Shown here in pieces: positions 11,525 through 22,003 of a stretch of 64,000 nucleotides of DNA. Position 1 is the stretch's first letter, and the number at the start of each line of letters is the position of its first letter. Below the pieces are notes generated by a model. That model worked only from the letters and a program-made list of their open reading frames with translations. It was not told the DNA's origin and did not search any database. Source of the stretch: Lithobates sylvaticus. Its lineage: Eukaryota; Chordata; Amphibia; Anura; Ranidae. A program made the position numbers and the translations under genes. The stretch is taken from NCBI GenBank assembly GCA_028564925.1, contig CM053027.1, forward strand, positions 237,851,713 through 237,915,712, written 5' to 3'.

Positions 11525-12751
11525 CCTGTAGGGCGAATATCCAGTAGCATCACTCTTGGTACTGTTCTAGACATGTACCAAAGCAGCAATATGTTTGCTC
11601 CAATGGGGCTTTTGTTCGGCAGTCAAAGTCCCCAACATGTTCAGAAGAGTTCTATTAAACCTCTCCGGCTGCGGGTCCCGTGGATGATAGGGAGTAGTCC
11701 TGGACTTTTGGATGTCTAGCAGATCCAACAGTTTTTTTATTAGAGTACTCTCGAAATCTCTCCCCTGATCTGAGTGTATTCGTCGAGGTAGACCGTAATG
11801 GACTTTTCCACAAGAATCTTTGCAAATGTGGCAGCCTGTTGATCTCTAGTAGGGAACGCCTGAGAGGAGCGGGTGAAGTGATCTGTGACTACTAAGATAT
11901 TCCCTTGACCACTCAGGTCAGATTCCAAACACAAGAAATCTATACAGACCAGATCCATCGGCCCCTGGCTCTCCAGATGGCCCATTGGGGCGACTCGCTA
12001 GGGTAAGGTCTTCCGCTGTATACATCGGAGGCAAGAATAGCAGTAGCTCTCCACCTATGTCCTCATGTAAGGCCAGTAGAACCTGTCCCTTACCAGTTGC
12101 AGAGTCCTCTCGGCTCCCAAATGGCCATGATCTATCTCTTCCTGTGTTTCTCTGGCAGAAACAATTGCCACTTCTCTTCAGGACCTTCAGAGGGGCCCCT
12201 TCGGTAGACCACCCCTTGTTGTAACTGCAACCGATCCCACTCTTTATGAAGTAGCCGCACCGCTCTCGGTGTTTTTTAACAGTATATTAGGCTGTTTGCT
12301 TTCTAGGGCCTTCAGGACTAGTCCACAAAGTGGGTCTTTCTGCTGGTCTCTCCTGAGACCGCCTTTTGATAGTTTGGGTAAACCCTCCTCTGCAATCTGA
12401 GATACTCTACAGTAACATTTGGGTACCCCTACCACGGACACTCCAATTTCTTCAGCTCTGGCCCCACCCTTTCCCTGCTCTTCGGCCCCTTCACAGAGGG
12501 CTCTCACTCCTTCAGGGGTGTGTTGAGCCCAGTCTTTTGAGTGGTCATGAGGGTAGTGGGGCCTTCTCGACAGGGCGTCCGCATCTCGGTTACCAACTCC
12601 TGGTCTGTACTTCAGGCTGAAGGTGAATGCTGAAAGAGCAGCCAACCACCTGTGACCGATGGCATCCAACTTGGCTGTGGTGAGTAAATATGTGAGGGGG
12701 TTGTTGTCCGTCTTGACTACGAACTCCACCAACGGGCCTCAGATGCCCGTC
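11525..12751 (-). mobile_element. Ty3/gypsy fossil 2, pol part (unit A)
   Basis: Minus-strand coding remnants include an integrase core (about 11985-11760; ILVVTDHFTR is typical) and the end of RNase H (about 12735-12560; VKTDNNPLTYLLTTAKLD, then RDADALSR). The element is split by the plus-strand LTR element at 12752-18877 and resumes at 18878. The hAT right end abuts it at 11524. It is broken in several places and clearly inactive. With the 18878-22003 part it forms one minus-strand element whose 5' LTR is at 20726-22003. Confidence 0.8.
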
Positions 12752-13363
12752 TGTCAGGAATGGATCCGTCCGCTGGTAAGACCCATCATTTGGCGTGCAG
12801 TACTGTGGTCCACCAGCAGGTGTCTCCTGGCAGTTTATAACTGTCAGGAGAGGCCTTCCCTGCTGGGATATCATCTTTGGGCCGCAGTACTGGCGTCCAC
12901 CAGCGGATGGATCCTGGCAGTGTGGAGCAGACAGCTCTTTCTGCGCTCAGCTGTCACATGAGGCCAATCACTCGCAGATTATAAATACCCGGCCAGCCCT
13001 CACACACTTGCCTTGGTATCTCTCTTCCATGTGACCTGTGACCTGTACCCTTCCCATCCCATCCTGATCCGGTGTTCCTGAGTTCCTGCTCCTTTGTTGC
13101 CTTTCCCATCCTTAGTTCCCTCTCCCATCCTGCCCTTGTTCATCTGCTGATCTCCCGTGCATGACCCTGGCTTGGCTAATCGTTTGTGATTCTGGTATTG
13201 CCCATTTATTGTATATATTATTTGTTTGTAGTTTGTGGTTGGTAGTGCACTATTTGTTTTCACTTCTTGTCATTTATTTAAATAAACACTTATTATTTCA
13301 CTTATATGTGTTTGGGTTTCCTCTGTGCAGTCCACACAGTCTGGTCTACTAATTTCCCTGATA
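12752..13363 (+). repeat. Left LTR of copy A (612 bp)
   Basis: TGTCAGG to CCTGATA. Inside are two diverged 38-bp repeats (GCAGTACTGTGGTCCACCAG and GCAGTACTGGCGTCCACCAG versions), a CCAAT box near 12964, TATAAATA near 12980, and AATAAACACTTATT near 13281. These make a complete U3-R-U5 layout with promoter and polyadenylation signal on the plus strand. Confidence 0.85.
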
Positions 13364-13433
13364 GTATACCAAGGCCCTCCCTGACCAGACGTGGCTGCAT
13401 TGAGGAACCATCTTGATTTGTTAGTCTGCCAAT

Positions 13434-16400
13434 ATGGATTACAATGAAATCCTTTATTATTCTCTGCTGGCAGAGGATGGTGAATCTTGTTGTCAGATTT
13501 TAAAAGGATGGACTAGTGACCAGCTGATGGAAACCATCCGATCAGCTCATTCCCTGGTGGATCAAGGCTACATGTTATTTGAGGATGTTCAGCACCTAAT
13601 TAAATTATGTGCTAAGCCAGCCCTGTCATGTTTTCCAGAAGGAAATGATGATTTCTCTCCCCCCTTCAATTATGGCCAAGTTGAATCTCTGGTATGGTTG
13701 TTAGAGGATGATCCAGCCTATTTCATGGAACGGTATTGAACGGTATGAACCTCTTGTTCACAGCAGGTGTTGACTGATTGCATCCATTCAGTGCAATCTC
13801 TGGTTAGTCAGGCTGTGTGTGGACCAGCATTTGTCCAACCTGTGCTACTAGCATGGTCAGATCTCTTGTATTTAGCTAAGCCACAACATCCCAGCCCTGT
13901 CATTAATCACCTGCCTTCTCAAGTATCTATCTCCCCATTGCCTATGGCAACCTCAGCTACAGCCCAGTTTTCTCTGTTTTCTACCAAATACTATTATCCA
14001 GTCGCCAAGTGTAGCACCTATCCTGCCTTCAGCCCACCTGCCTCTTCTCCTCCACCTGTAACAGTCCCACAAAATCCACCTCCAGCCACTGTTCCTTGGT
14101 CTTCATTTTACCCAGAAACTTTCTTTTCTTACAGCCCTGCACCCACGTACAAAGCTGCAGTGGCTAAGCCAAAAAAGAAACGGAAGTTCTTTCCGACCTA
14201 CACTATCCTGCCAGTAATCCAACCTGCCTCCACCCCAGTTCCTGCTACCCAGCCTGACGTCCCAGTTCCTGCTACCCAGCCTGACGTCCCAGTTCCTGCT
14301 ACCCAGCCTGACGTCCCAGTTCCTGCTACCCAGCCTGACGTCCCAGTTCCTGCTACCCAGCCTGACGTCCCAGTTCCTGCTACCCACGTCCCAGTTCCTG
14401 CTACCCAGCCTGACGTCCCAGTTCCTGCTACCCAGCCTGACGTCCCAGTTCCTGCCTGACGTCCCAGTTCCTGCTACCCAGCCTGACGTCCCAGTTCCTG
14501 CTACCCAGCCTGACGTCCCAGTTCCTGCTACCCAGCCTGACGTCCCAGTTCCTGCTACCCAGCCTGACGTCCCAGTTCCTGCTACCCAGCCTGACGTCCC
14601 AGTTCCTGCTACCCAGCCTGACGTCCCAGTTCCTGCTACCCAGCTTGACGTCCCTACCTTCCAGTCTGATGTCCTGGTACCAGCCTTCCAGCTTGACGTC
14701 CCAGCCTTCCAGTCTGCTGTCCTGGTGCCAGCCTTCCAGCTTGACGTCCCTGCCTTCCAGTCTGATGACCCGCTGCCAGCTTTCCAGCTTGACGTCCCTG
14801 CTTTCCAGCCTGATGACCCGCTGCCAGCTTTCCAGCCTGATGACCCGCTGCCAGCTTTCCAGCCTGATGACCCGCTGCCAGCTTTCCAGCCTGATGACCC
14901 GCTGCCAGCTTTCCAGCCTGATGACCCGCTGCCAGACTTCCAGCTTGATTACCCGCTGCCAGCTTTCCAGTCTGCTGTCCCTGTGCCGGCCTTCCAGTCT
15001 GCTGTCCCTGTGCCGGCCTTCCAGTCTGCTGTCCCTGTGCCGGCCTTCCAGTCTGCTGTCCCTGTGCCGGCCTTCCAGTCTGCTGTCCCTGTGCCGGCCT
15101 TCCAGTCTGCTGTCCCTGTGCCGGCCTTCCAGTCTGCTGTCCCTGTGTCGGCCTTCCAGTCTGCTGTCCCTGTGCCGGCCTTCCAGTCTGCTGTCCCTGT
15201 GCCGGCCTTCCAGTCTGCTGTCCCTGTGCCGGCCTTCCAGTCTGCTGTCCCTGTGCCGGCCTTCCAGTCTGCTGTCCCTGTGCCGGCCTTCCAGTCTGAT
15301 GCCCCGCTGCCAGCTTCCCTGTCTGATGTGCCAGCTTCCCTGTCTGATGTGCCAGCTTCCCTGTCTGATGTGCCAGCTTCCCAGTCTGATGTGCCAGTCC
15401 TCCAATCTGATGTGCCAGCTTCCCTGTCGGATGTGCCAGCTTCCCTGTCGGATGTGCCAGCTTCCCTGTCTGATGTGCCAGCTTCCCTGTCTGATGTGCC
15501 AGCTTCCCTGTCTGATGTGCCAGTCCTCCAATCTGATGTGCCAGCTTCCCAGTCTGATGTGCCAGCTTCCCAGTCTGATGTGCCAGATTCCCAGTCTGAT
15601 GTGCCAGTCCTCAAATCTGATGTGCCAGCTTCCCAGTTGGATGTGCCAGCTTCCCAGTTGGATGTGCCAGCTTCCCAGTCTGATGTGCCAGTCCTCAAAT
15701 CTGATGTGCCAGTCCTCAAATCTGATGTACCAGCTTCCCAGTCTGATGTGCCAGTTTCCCAGTCTGATGTGCCAGTCCTCAAATCTGATGTGCCAGCTTC
15801 CCGGTCTGATGTGCCAGCCTCCCGGTCTGATGTGCCAGCTTACCAGTCCGATGTGCCTGTTATCCAGCCTGCCCTTACGGTACTTGCTGTTCGGCCTAAG
15901 GTCCCAGTGTCTGCTGCCCAGCCCGATGTGTTCCTGTCTGCTGCCCAGCCCGATGTGTTCCTGTCTGCTGCCCAGCCCGATGTGTTCCTGTCTGCTGCCC
16001 AGCCCGATGTGTTCCTGTCTGCTGCCCAGCCCGATGAGTTCCTGTCTGCTGCCCAGTCTGATGAGTCCCTGTCTGCTGCCCAGTCTGATGAGTCCCTGTC
16101 TGCTGCCCAGCCTGATGAGTCCCTGTCTGCTGCCCAGTCTGATGAGTCCCTGTCTGCTGCCCAGTCTGATGAGTCCCTGTCTGCTGCCCAGTCTGATGAG
16201 TCCCTGTCTGCTGCCCAGCCTGATGAGTCCCTGTCTGCTGCCCAGTCTGATGAGTCCCTGTCTGCTGCCCAGTCTGAGTTCCTGTCTGCTGCCCCGCCCG
16301 ATGAGTTCCTGTCTGCTGCCCAGCCCGATGTGTCCCTGTCTGCTGCCCAGCCCGAAGTGCCTGTTCCTGCTGCCTAGCTTGATGTGCCTGTTCCCGACTG

Positions 16401-16620
16401 CCCAGCTTGATGTGCCTGTTCCCGACTGCCCAGCTTGATGTACCTGCTCCGGCTGCCCAGCTTGATGTACCTGTTCCGGCTGCCCAGCTTGATGTGCCTG
16501 TTACTGCTGCCCAGCTTGATGTGCCTGTTCCTGCTGCCCAGCCTGATGTGCCCGTGCCTGCTGCCCAGCTTGAAGTGCCTACTGCCCAGCTTGAAGTGCC
16601 CGCTGCCCACCTCAATGCCA
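13434..16620 (+). pseudogene. Repeat-rich ORF of the LTR element, copy A, first internal region
   Basis: The ORF starts MDYNEILYYS 70 bases after the LTR. The N-terminal region (about 165 residues) is acidic, probably helical, and matches no family I recognise. It is followed by a Pro/Ser/Tyr-rich linker, the basic motif KPKKKRKF, and long arrays of 9-residue (PVPATQPDV, PAFQSAVPV, LSAAQPDVF, PVPAAQLDV) and 7-residue (PASLSDV) repeats. Position, orientation and context say it is the element's own protein, where Gag would be expected. This copy is broken. Confidence 0.65.
14236..16615 (+). repeat. Coding minisatellite, 27-bp and 21-bp units, copy A
   Basis: Successive sub-arrays carry units built on CCTGCTACCCAGCCTGACGT, CCAGTCTGCTGTCCCTGTGC, CCTGATGACCCGCTGCCAGC, CTTCCCTGTCTGATGTGCCA (21 bp), TGCTGCCCAGCCCGATGTGT and GCTGCCCAGCTTGATGTGCC. 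Almost all unit lengths are multiples of three, so several frames on both strands stay open for hundreds of codons (for example 14645-16438 and 14725-16377 on plus, 14428-15531 on minus). Those alternative frames are by-products of the periodicity, not separate genes. Confidence 0.9.
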
Positions 16621-16682
16621 TGGACTTGTCCCAGCAGCAGCTAGTTGGAGCGTCCGGAGGCCGCTCCTTTGAGGGGGGGTAC

Positions 16683-17283
16683 TGTCAGGAATGGATCCAT
16701 CCGCTGGTAAGACCCATCATTTGGCGTGCAGTACTGTGGTCCACCAGCAGGTGTCTCCTGGCAGTTTATAACTGTCAGGAGAGGCCTTCCCTGCTGGGAT
16801 ATCATCTTTGGGCCGCAGTACTGGCGTCCACCAGCGGATGGATCCTGGCAGTGTGGAGCAGACAGCTCTTTCTGCGCTCAGCTGTCACATGAGGCCAATC
16901 ACTGGCAGATTATAAATACCCGGCCAGCCCTCACACACTTGCCTTGGTATCTCTCTTCCATGTGACCTGTACCCTTCCCATCCTGATCCGGTGTTCCTGA
17001 GTTCCTGCTCCTTTGTTGCCTTTCCCATCCTTAGTTCCCTCTCCCATCCTGCCCTTGTTCATCTGCTGATCTCCCGTGCATGACCCTGGCTTGGCTAATC
17101 GTTTGTGATTCTGGTATTGCCCATTTATTGTATATATTATTTGTTTGTAGTTTGTGGTTGGTAGTGCACTATTTGTTTTCACTTCTTGTCATTTATTTAA
17201 ATAAACACTTATTATTTCACTTATATGTGTTTGGGGTTTCCTCTGTGCAGTCCACACAGTCTGGTCTACTAATTTCCCTGATA
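16683..17283 (+). repeat. Middle LTR of copy A (601 bp)
   Basis: Same sequence and ends as 12752-13363 (TGTCAGG to CCTGATA). It is preceded by the polypurine tract at 16671-16682 and followed by the same GTATACCAAGG leader as the left LTR. It therefore serves both as right LTR of the first internal region and left LTR of the second. Confidence 0.85.
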
Positions 17284-17353
17284 GTATACCAAGGCCCTCC
17301 CTGACCAGACGTGGCTGCATTGAGGAACCATCTTGATTTGTTAGTCTGCCAAT

Positions 17354-18478
17354 ATGGATTACAATGAAATCCTTTATTATTCTCTGCTGGCAGAGGATGG
17401 TGAATCTTGTTGTCAGATTTTAAAAGGATGGACTAGTGACCAGCTGATGGAAACCATCCGATCAGCTCATTCCCTGGTGGATCAAGGCTACATGTTATTT
17501 GAGGATGTTCAGCACCTAATTAAATTATGTGCAAAGCCAGCCCTGTCATGTTTTCCAGAAGGAAATGATGATTTCTCTCCCCCCTTCAATTATGGCCAAG
17601 TTGAATCTCTGGTATGGTTGTTAGAGGATGATCCAGCCTATTTCATGGAACGGTATTCCTCTTGTTCACAGCAGGTGTTGACTGATTGCATCCATTCAGT
17701 GCAATCTCTGGTTAGTCAGGCTGTGTGTGGACCAGCATTTGTCCAACCTGTGCTACTAGCATGGTCAGATCTCTTGTATTTAGCTAAGCCACAACATCCC
17801 AGCCCTGTCATTAATCACCTGCCTTCTCAAGTATCTATCTCCCCATTGCCTATGGCAACCTCAGCTACAGCCCAGTTTTCTCTGTTTTCTACCAAATACT
17901 ATTATCCAGTCGCCAAGTGTAGCACCTATCCTGCCTTCAGCCCACCTGCCTCTTCTCCTCCACCTGTAACAGTCCCACAAAATCCTCCTCCAGCCACTGT
18001 TCCTTGGTCTTCATTTTACCCAGAAACTTTCTTTTCTTACAGCCCTGCACCCACGTACAAAGCTGCAGTGGCTAAGCCAAAAAAGAAACGGAAGTTCTTT
18101 CTGACCTACACTATCCTGCCAGTAATCCAACCTGCCTCCACCCCAGTTCCTGCTACCCAGCCTGACGTCCCAGTTCCTGCTACCCAGCCTGACGTCCCAG
18201 TTCCTGCTACCCAGCCTGACGTCCCAGTTCCTGCTACCCAGCCTGACGTCCCAGTTCCTGCTACCCAGCCTGACGTCCCAGTTCCTGCTACCCAGCCTGA
18301 CGTCCCAGTTCCTGCTACCCAGCCTGACGTCCCAGTGTCAGGAGAGGCCTTCCCTGCTGGGATATCATCTTTGGGCCGCAGTACTGGCGTCCACCAGCGG
18401 ATGGATCCTGGCAGTGTGGAGCAGACAGCTCTTTCTGCGCTCAGCTGTCACATGAGGCCAATCACTGGCAGATTATAA
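17354..18478 (+). CDS. Repeat-rich ORF of the LTR element, copy A, second internal region (374 codons)
   Basis: This starts with the same MDYNEILYYS N-terminus. It runs without a stop through the N-terminal region, the KPKKKRKF motif and about seven PVPATQPDV units, then enters LTR sequence at 18336, where the frame ends. It shows the uninterrupted form of the N-terminal 230 or so residues. The C-terminal tail past 18336 is LTR-derived. It is a remnant of a fossil element; expression is unknown. Confidence 0.55.
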   Translation: MDYNEILYYSLLAEDGESCCQILKGWTSDQLMETIRSAHSLVDQGYMLFEDVQHLIKLCAKPALSCFPEGNDDFSPPFNYGQVESLVWLLEDDPAYFMERYSSCSQQVLTDCIHSVQSLVSQAVCGPAFVQPVLLAWSDLLYLAKPQHPSPVINHLPSQVSISPLPMATSATAQFSLFSTKYYYPVAKCSTYPAFSPPASSPPPVTVPQNPPPATVPWSSFYPETFFSYSPAPTYKAAVAKPKKKRKFFLTYTILPVIQPASTPVPATQPDVPVPATQPDVPVPATQPDVPVPATQPDVPVPATQPDVPVPATQPDVPVPATQPDVPVSGEAFPAGISSLGRSTGVHQRMDPGSVEQTALSALSCHMRPITGRL

Positions 18479-18877
18479 ATACTCGGCCAGCCCTCACACA
18501 CTTGCCTTGGTATCTCTCTTCCATGTGCCCAGAACCTGTGACCTGAGACCTGTAACCTGAGACCTGTACTGTACCCTTCCCATCCTGATCCGGTGTTCCT
18601 GCTCCTTTGTTGCCTTTCCCATCCTTAGTTCCCTCTGCCATCCTGCCCTTGTTCATCTGCTGATCTCCCGTGTATGACCCTGGCTTGGCTAATCGTTTGT
18701 GATTCTGGTATTGCCCATTTATTGTATATATTATTTGTTTGTAGTTTGTGGTTGGTAGTGCACTATTTGTTTTTACTTCTTGTCATTTATTTAAATAAAC
18801 ACTTATTATTTCACTTATATGTGTTTGGGGTTTCCTCTGTGCAGTCCACACAGTCTGGTCTACTAATTTCCCTGATA
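18336..18877 (+). repeat. Right partial LTR of copy A (542 bp)
   Basis: This matches the LTR from its internal TGTCAGGAGAGG word to the CCTGATA end and is followed by CCGTC. Small variants (ACCTGAGACCTG repeats, TTTTTACTTC) match the right LTR of copy B (34912-35545) rather than the other copy A LTRs. It therefore corresponds to the original right LTR. Confidence 0.8.
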
Positions 18878-20725
18878 CCGTCATATACCTGGTACAGTAT
18901 TTCACCTAGCCTGTCTCGGCTGGCATCCACATGTAGCTCATAAGGTTTGGCAGGGTCTGCATAGGCCAAAACCAGAGCAGTGGTAAGGCTCCACTTCAGC
19001 TGTCTGAAGGCTTCTTCACATCGTGGAGTCCACTGGTCCTGAACGGACTCTTTCTTTTTCCCTTTCTTTTTGGGTCCCTCTCTCGGTTTCCCAGGCTTAT
19101 CTGTATCTGTACCAGCTTCTTCCTAGTTCTTCAGAAGCTCAGTAAGTGGGTGAGCTATCTTGGCAAACCCTTCTACGAACCTCCTTTAGTAGGAACAGAA
19201 ACCTAGGAATGACCTTAGCTCAGTCACGTTTGTAGGTCTCGGCCAGGAAGTGACAGCTTCCAGCTTCTTGGGATCTGTTGCCACTCCTTCTTCAGACACG
19301 ATGTGTCCTAGGTAGTTCACTGAGGGTTGGTAGAATTGACATTTCTCCATGGAGAGCTTCAGTCCTTCATCATGAAGTCTCTTCAAGACCTTCTCCAGGC
19401 TTTCTTCACTGGTTGGCAGGCGTTGAGTAGATGAGGGCAAAAACTCCCGCTCCACACTCGCTGTCAGGACATTGGCCTCTCGAGGGTCAGAAGGGATTTC
19501 CAACTGTTGCACTTTAGCCCTGGTGGTGCTGGGAGGCTGAGATCTTTCCTGCTTCTGATCCCTCTCCATCTCCATCTTGGCTGCCTCATTAGTTTCTTCA
19601 ATGAGCACCTCATCCGGTGTACAGGGATCCTCCAGGTACTGTTTCAACTGTAATTTGATGTAGTCACTCCTTAGTCCTGTAGACAGAGACCTCCAGAACT
19701 TCTTCTGGATCAATTTGGCTCCAAAGTGTTCTTCAGAGCCCTCCCCTTTCGGGACAGACAGCAAGCGGTCTTTCAGTTCTATTGCTTGGAATAGGAAGTC
19801 CTGGGGAGTCTCCTGACTACTCTGTGCCATGTTTATCAGTTGGTGGAACAGTTCAGCAGCATCCTCCTCCTTGTAGTGACTTTTTAGTATCCTCTTGAGT
19901 TGTGTCAGAGTCAATCCACTCTTCATCTCCAACATGCCTCTAATACTTAGGCCTGGACTGATGGCATGGATTACAGCCTCTCTGATTTCGAACTCCAAAT
20001 ATCCTTTTTGTAGTCCCAACTCAATCTGATGCAGGAGGTTTGTATAAGACAACTTATTCTTTTGTCCTCTGTCTCCTATCTGGCCATCAATGCTGAAGTC
20101 TTTCCTGATGGTCACTTCTGGCAGGCGGTCACGTGCGCTTCTTTATAACCGTCACAGGTCTGGGTGTTATCTGACTGTCTTTCTGATCTCCACCCGTCTC
20201 ACCTAATTCCTTAAGGTGTCCTGCTATCATGCTGGAGGTTTCCTGAAACTTCTCTAGAATTTCATTGTACTGCAGTTTTAGATCAGCCAACTGTTGTTTT
20301 GAGTATGATTTGGCTATGATCTCTCCTGTCCTGTTAAGGGGCTCCATCTGCCCCAGACTGGAACAGTCCTCTTTTGACCTGGTGGGATGTGTCAGGTGGA
20401 ACTATATCTTTTCTGACAATTTTATGCTGGTACCTTGAAAATGAGCAGGCACACCTTCCCTCCACTCCAGTAGTGCGTAAGTGTGAGGGGTTCCATAGTC
20501 TGATCTCACTGGGACCACATAGGCCCTCCGATCTGGGGATAGTGCCTGAGCAATTTCTCTAATCTGTTTCTCTTCCCAGTCCTCCCCTGGGAGTTCGATT
20601 GCCATGCTCGCTTCTGAGCGTGCGCCTTCCACTTCGCACCACTGGACCACTGTAATGGGGTCCATACTGGAACCAAGGGGGCGGGCTTGTTTGCAAAGTG
20701 ACAGGATCCCAGACGAGCCCCCACG
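18878..20725 (-). mobile_element. Ty3/gypsy fossil 2, Gag side with primer-binding site (unit A)
   Basis: Minus-strand remnants run from the LTR inward. First is a Gag with an N-terminal region (about 20660-20400; MDPITVVQWCEVEG, then RAYVVPVRSDYGTPHTYALL) that resembles the N-terminal domain of PNMA proteins. A capsid-like helical region follows (about 20050-19560), then RT-derived sequence (about 19440-19190; CQFYQPSVNYLGHIVSEEG, LRSFLGFCSYYRR). The primer-binding site, complement of 20706-20723, reads TGGGGGCTCGTCTGGGAT, the tRNA-Pro type. The element is incomplete and broken. Confidence 0.8.
20706..20723 (-). promoter_or_regulatory. tRNA-Pro-type primer-binding site
   Basis: Read on the minus strand, TGGGGGCTCGTCTGGGAT lies two bases inside the LTR end at 20726. 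This is one base from the classical tRNA-Pro primer site used by gammaretroviruses. The identical site in unit B lies just below 37396. Confidence 0.75.
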
Positions 20726-22003
20726 TGTAGCACTGACTCCCGAAGGAGTTGCTTGATTGATTTGGGCCTTCACTCTGCTAATGAACCCCCACTGACTTGA
20801 CTCAGTCCCCTTAACACAGCTGTGATGCGATGTGGAGTGTGTAATGAAATGGTTCGAGATAACCCCACAATACACAATATAATATACCTGTATTATCACC
20901 GGGGTAGCCAATGGCTCCACCTGCTGGGAGAAAACAATACTCCACACAATTGAGGTACTTAACCAGAAGTATACTTTACTGTAAATTGTGTTAAACGGGT
21001 GGTTACAATAATTGTACTGTCACCTTTAACATAAAATGACAGGATAATGAATCTGAACAACAATTCTACACAATGAAACTACAAGGGAGCTCCCTCTACT
21101 TTAATAGCTAGTTGCAAGATCTCATTAAAAGTACACAGTCTTTAATCTTCTTGTCTTCTGCTAGCTATGATGGTCTCTTATAAATTGTAATCCAAAGTGT
21201 AAGGAAATTAGAATTGACTTAACGGTGATCCTGTTACTGTTTCTGTAAATGTTCCAGTAAGTGTTCCCTTAGGTATAGTACAATGCTTAAGATGCAACAA
21301 GAATTAGGCCTTATGCCTGCCTAATGTCAGTTACTGTAATCTTCCTCTGTGGAACTACAGGTCCCAGCGAACACTGTATAAGAGTCTGACTGGGTGCAAA
21401 TGTGTAATAAACCTGTGGGCCGCAACCCGCTCACCAACTGGATCGGAAGCTCTGTATAGTAGAACTGGTCTGGTGTTTGTGGCTTGCTTCAATGCCGGCC
21501 GGCTCCGTCACCCTGCTCCGCTCTGCTGGGTAAACCGGATCCTCTGATGCTCGGACGAGTGTCTCTGGATCTCTTCGAATCCGGTCACTGTGTCTCTCAC
21601 ACCGTCAGATCGCTCACACAGTCTGTTTGAGTTGCGCTCTGCGATGGCTGTAGGCCGCTCCTTCTGGAAACCTCCTCACAGGTCCTCGCAGGCAGGCTAT
21701 GCATCCAGAAGAGACCTAAGATGGCCGCTCAGGGTCTTTTTATGTCCTACCCAGCATGCAGTGCAAGAGAGGGTGTCCATGGGTAGGTCACCTGGCATTC
21801 TGGGTAAATGGGTCAAATCTCCAAAGTAAATAACAGTCACTTCCTGTATTTAGTTTAGTGCTTTGTGAAGAAAAAAAGTCATCCAAGTCCACTTTCTGTA
21901 TTTGGCCGCTAGATGACGCCAAATACTAAGCTATAGAATCGTCCATAGACTTTCATTATAAAGTACTGACATTACATTAATAGACAAAAATATCAGCGCT
22001 ACA
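20726..22003 (-). repeat. Long LTR of Ty3/gypsy fossil 2 (1278 bp, unit A)
   Basis: On the minus strand it starts TGTAGCGCTGA (22003) and ends TCAGTGCTACA (20726), an 11-bp terminal inverted repeat with one mismatch. The primer-binding site directly follows. The matching LTR at the other end of the element is not in the window, because the hAT element abuts the pol part. Unit B copy: 37396-38667. Confidence 0.8.

Larger units (their letters stand above)
12752..18877 (+). mobile_element. LTR element with a coding-minisatellite ORF, copy A (LTR-internal-LTR-internal-partial LTR)
   Basis: The element begins TGTCAGG at 12752 and ends CCTGATA at 18877. It is flanked by CCGTC at 12747-12751 and 18878-18882, a 5-bp target duplication inside the gypsy fossil. 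LTR copies lie at 12752-13363, 16683-17283 and 18336-18877 (partial), with an internal region after each of the first two. A polypurine tract (GAGGGGGGGTAC) directly precedes the middle LTR. No reverse transcriptase, integrase or protease is visible, so it is non-autonomous or its pol is highly diverged. Its coding content is an unrecognised ORF with large tandem repeats. The copy is broken. The sister copy is at 29881-35545. Confidence 0.85.

Noticed and set aside
14428-15782. Long minus-strand open frames rich in Trp, Gly and Arg (GTSDWEA, HRDSRLEGR repeats)
   Set aside because: They lie antisense to the coding minisatellite. With 27- and 21-bp units any stop-free unit stays open in that frame for the whole array, so they are by-products.
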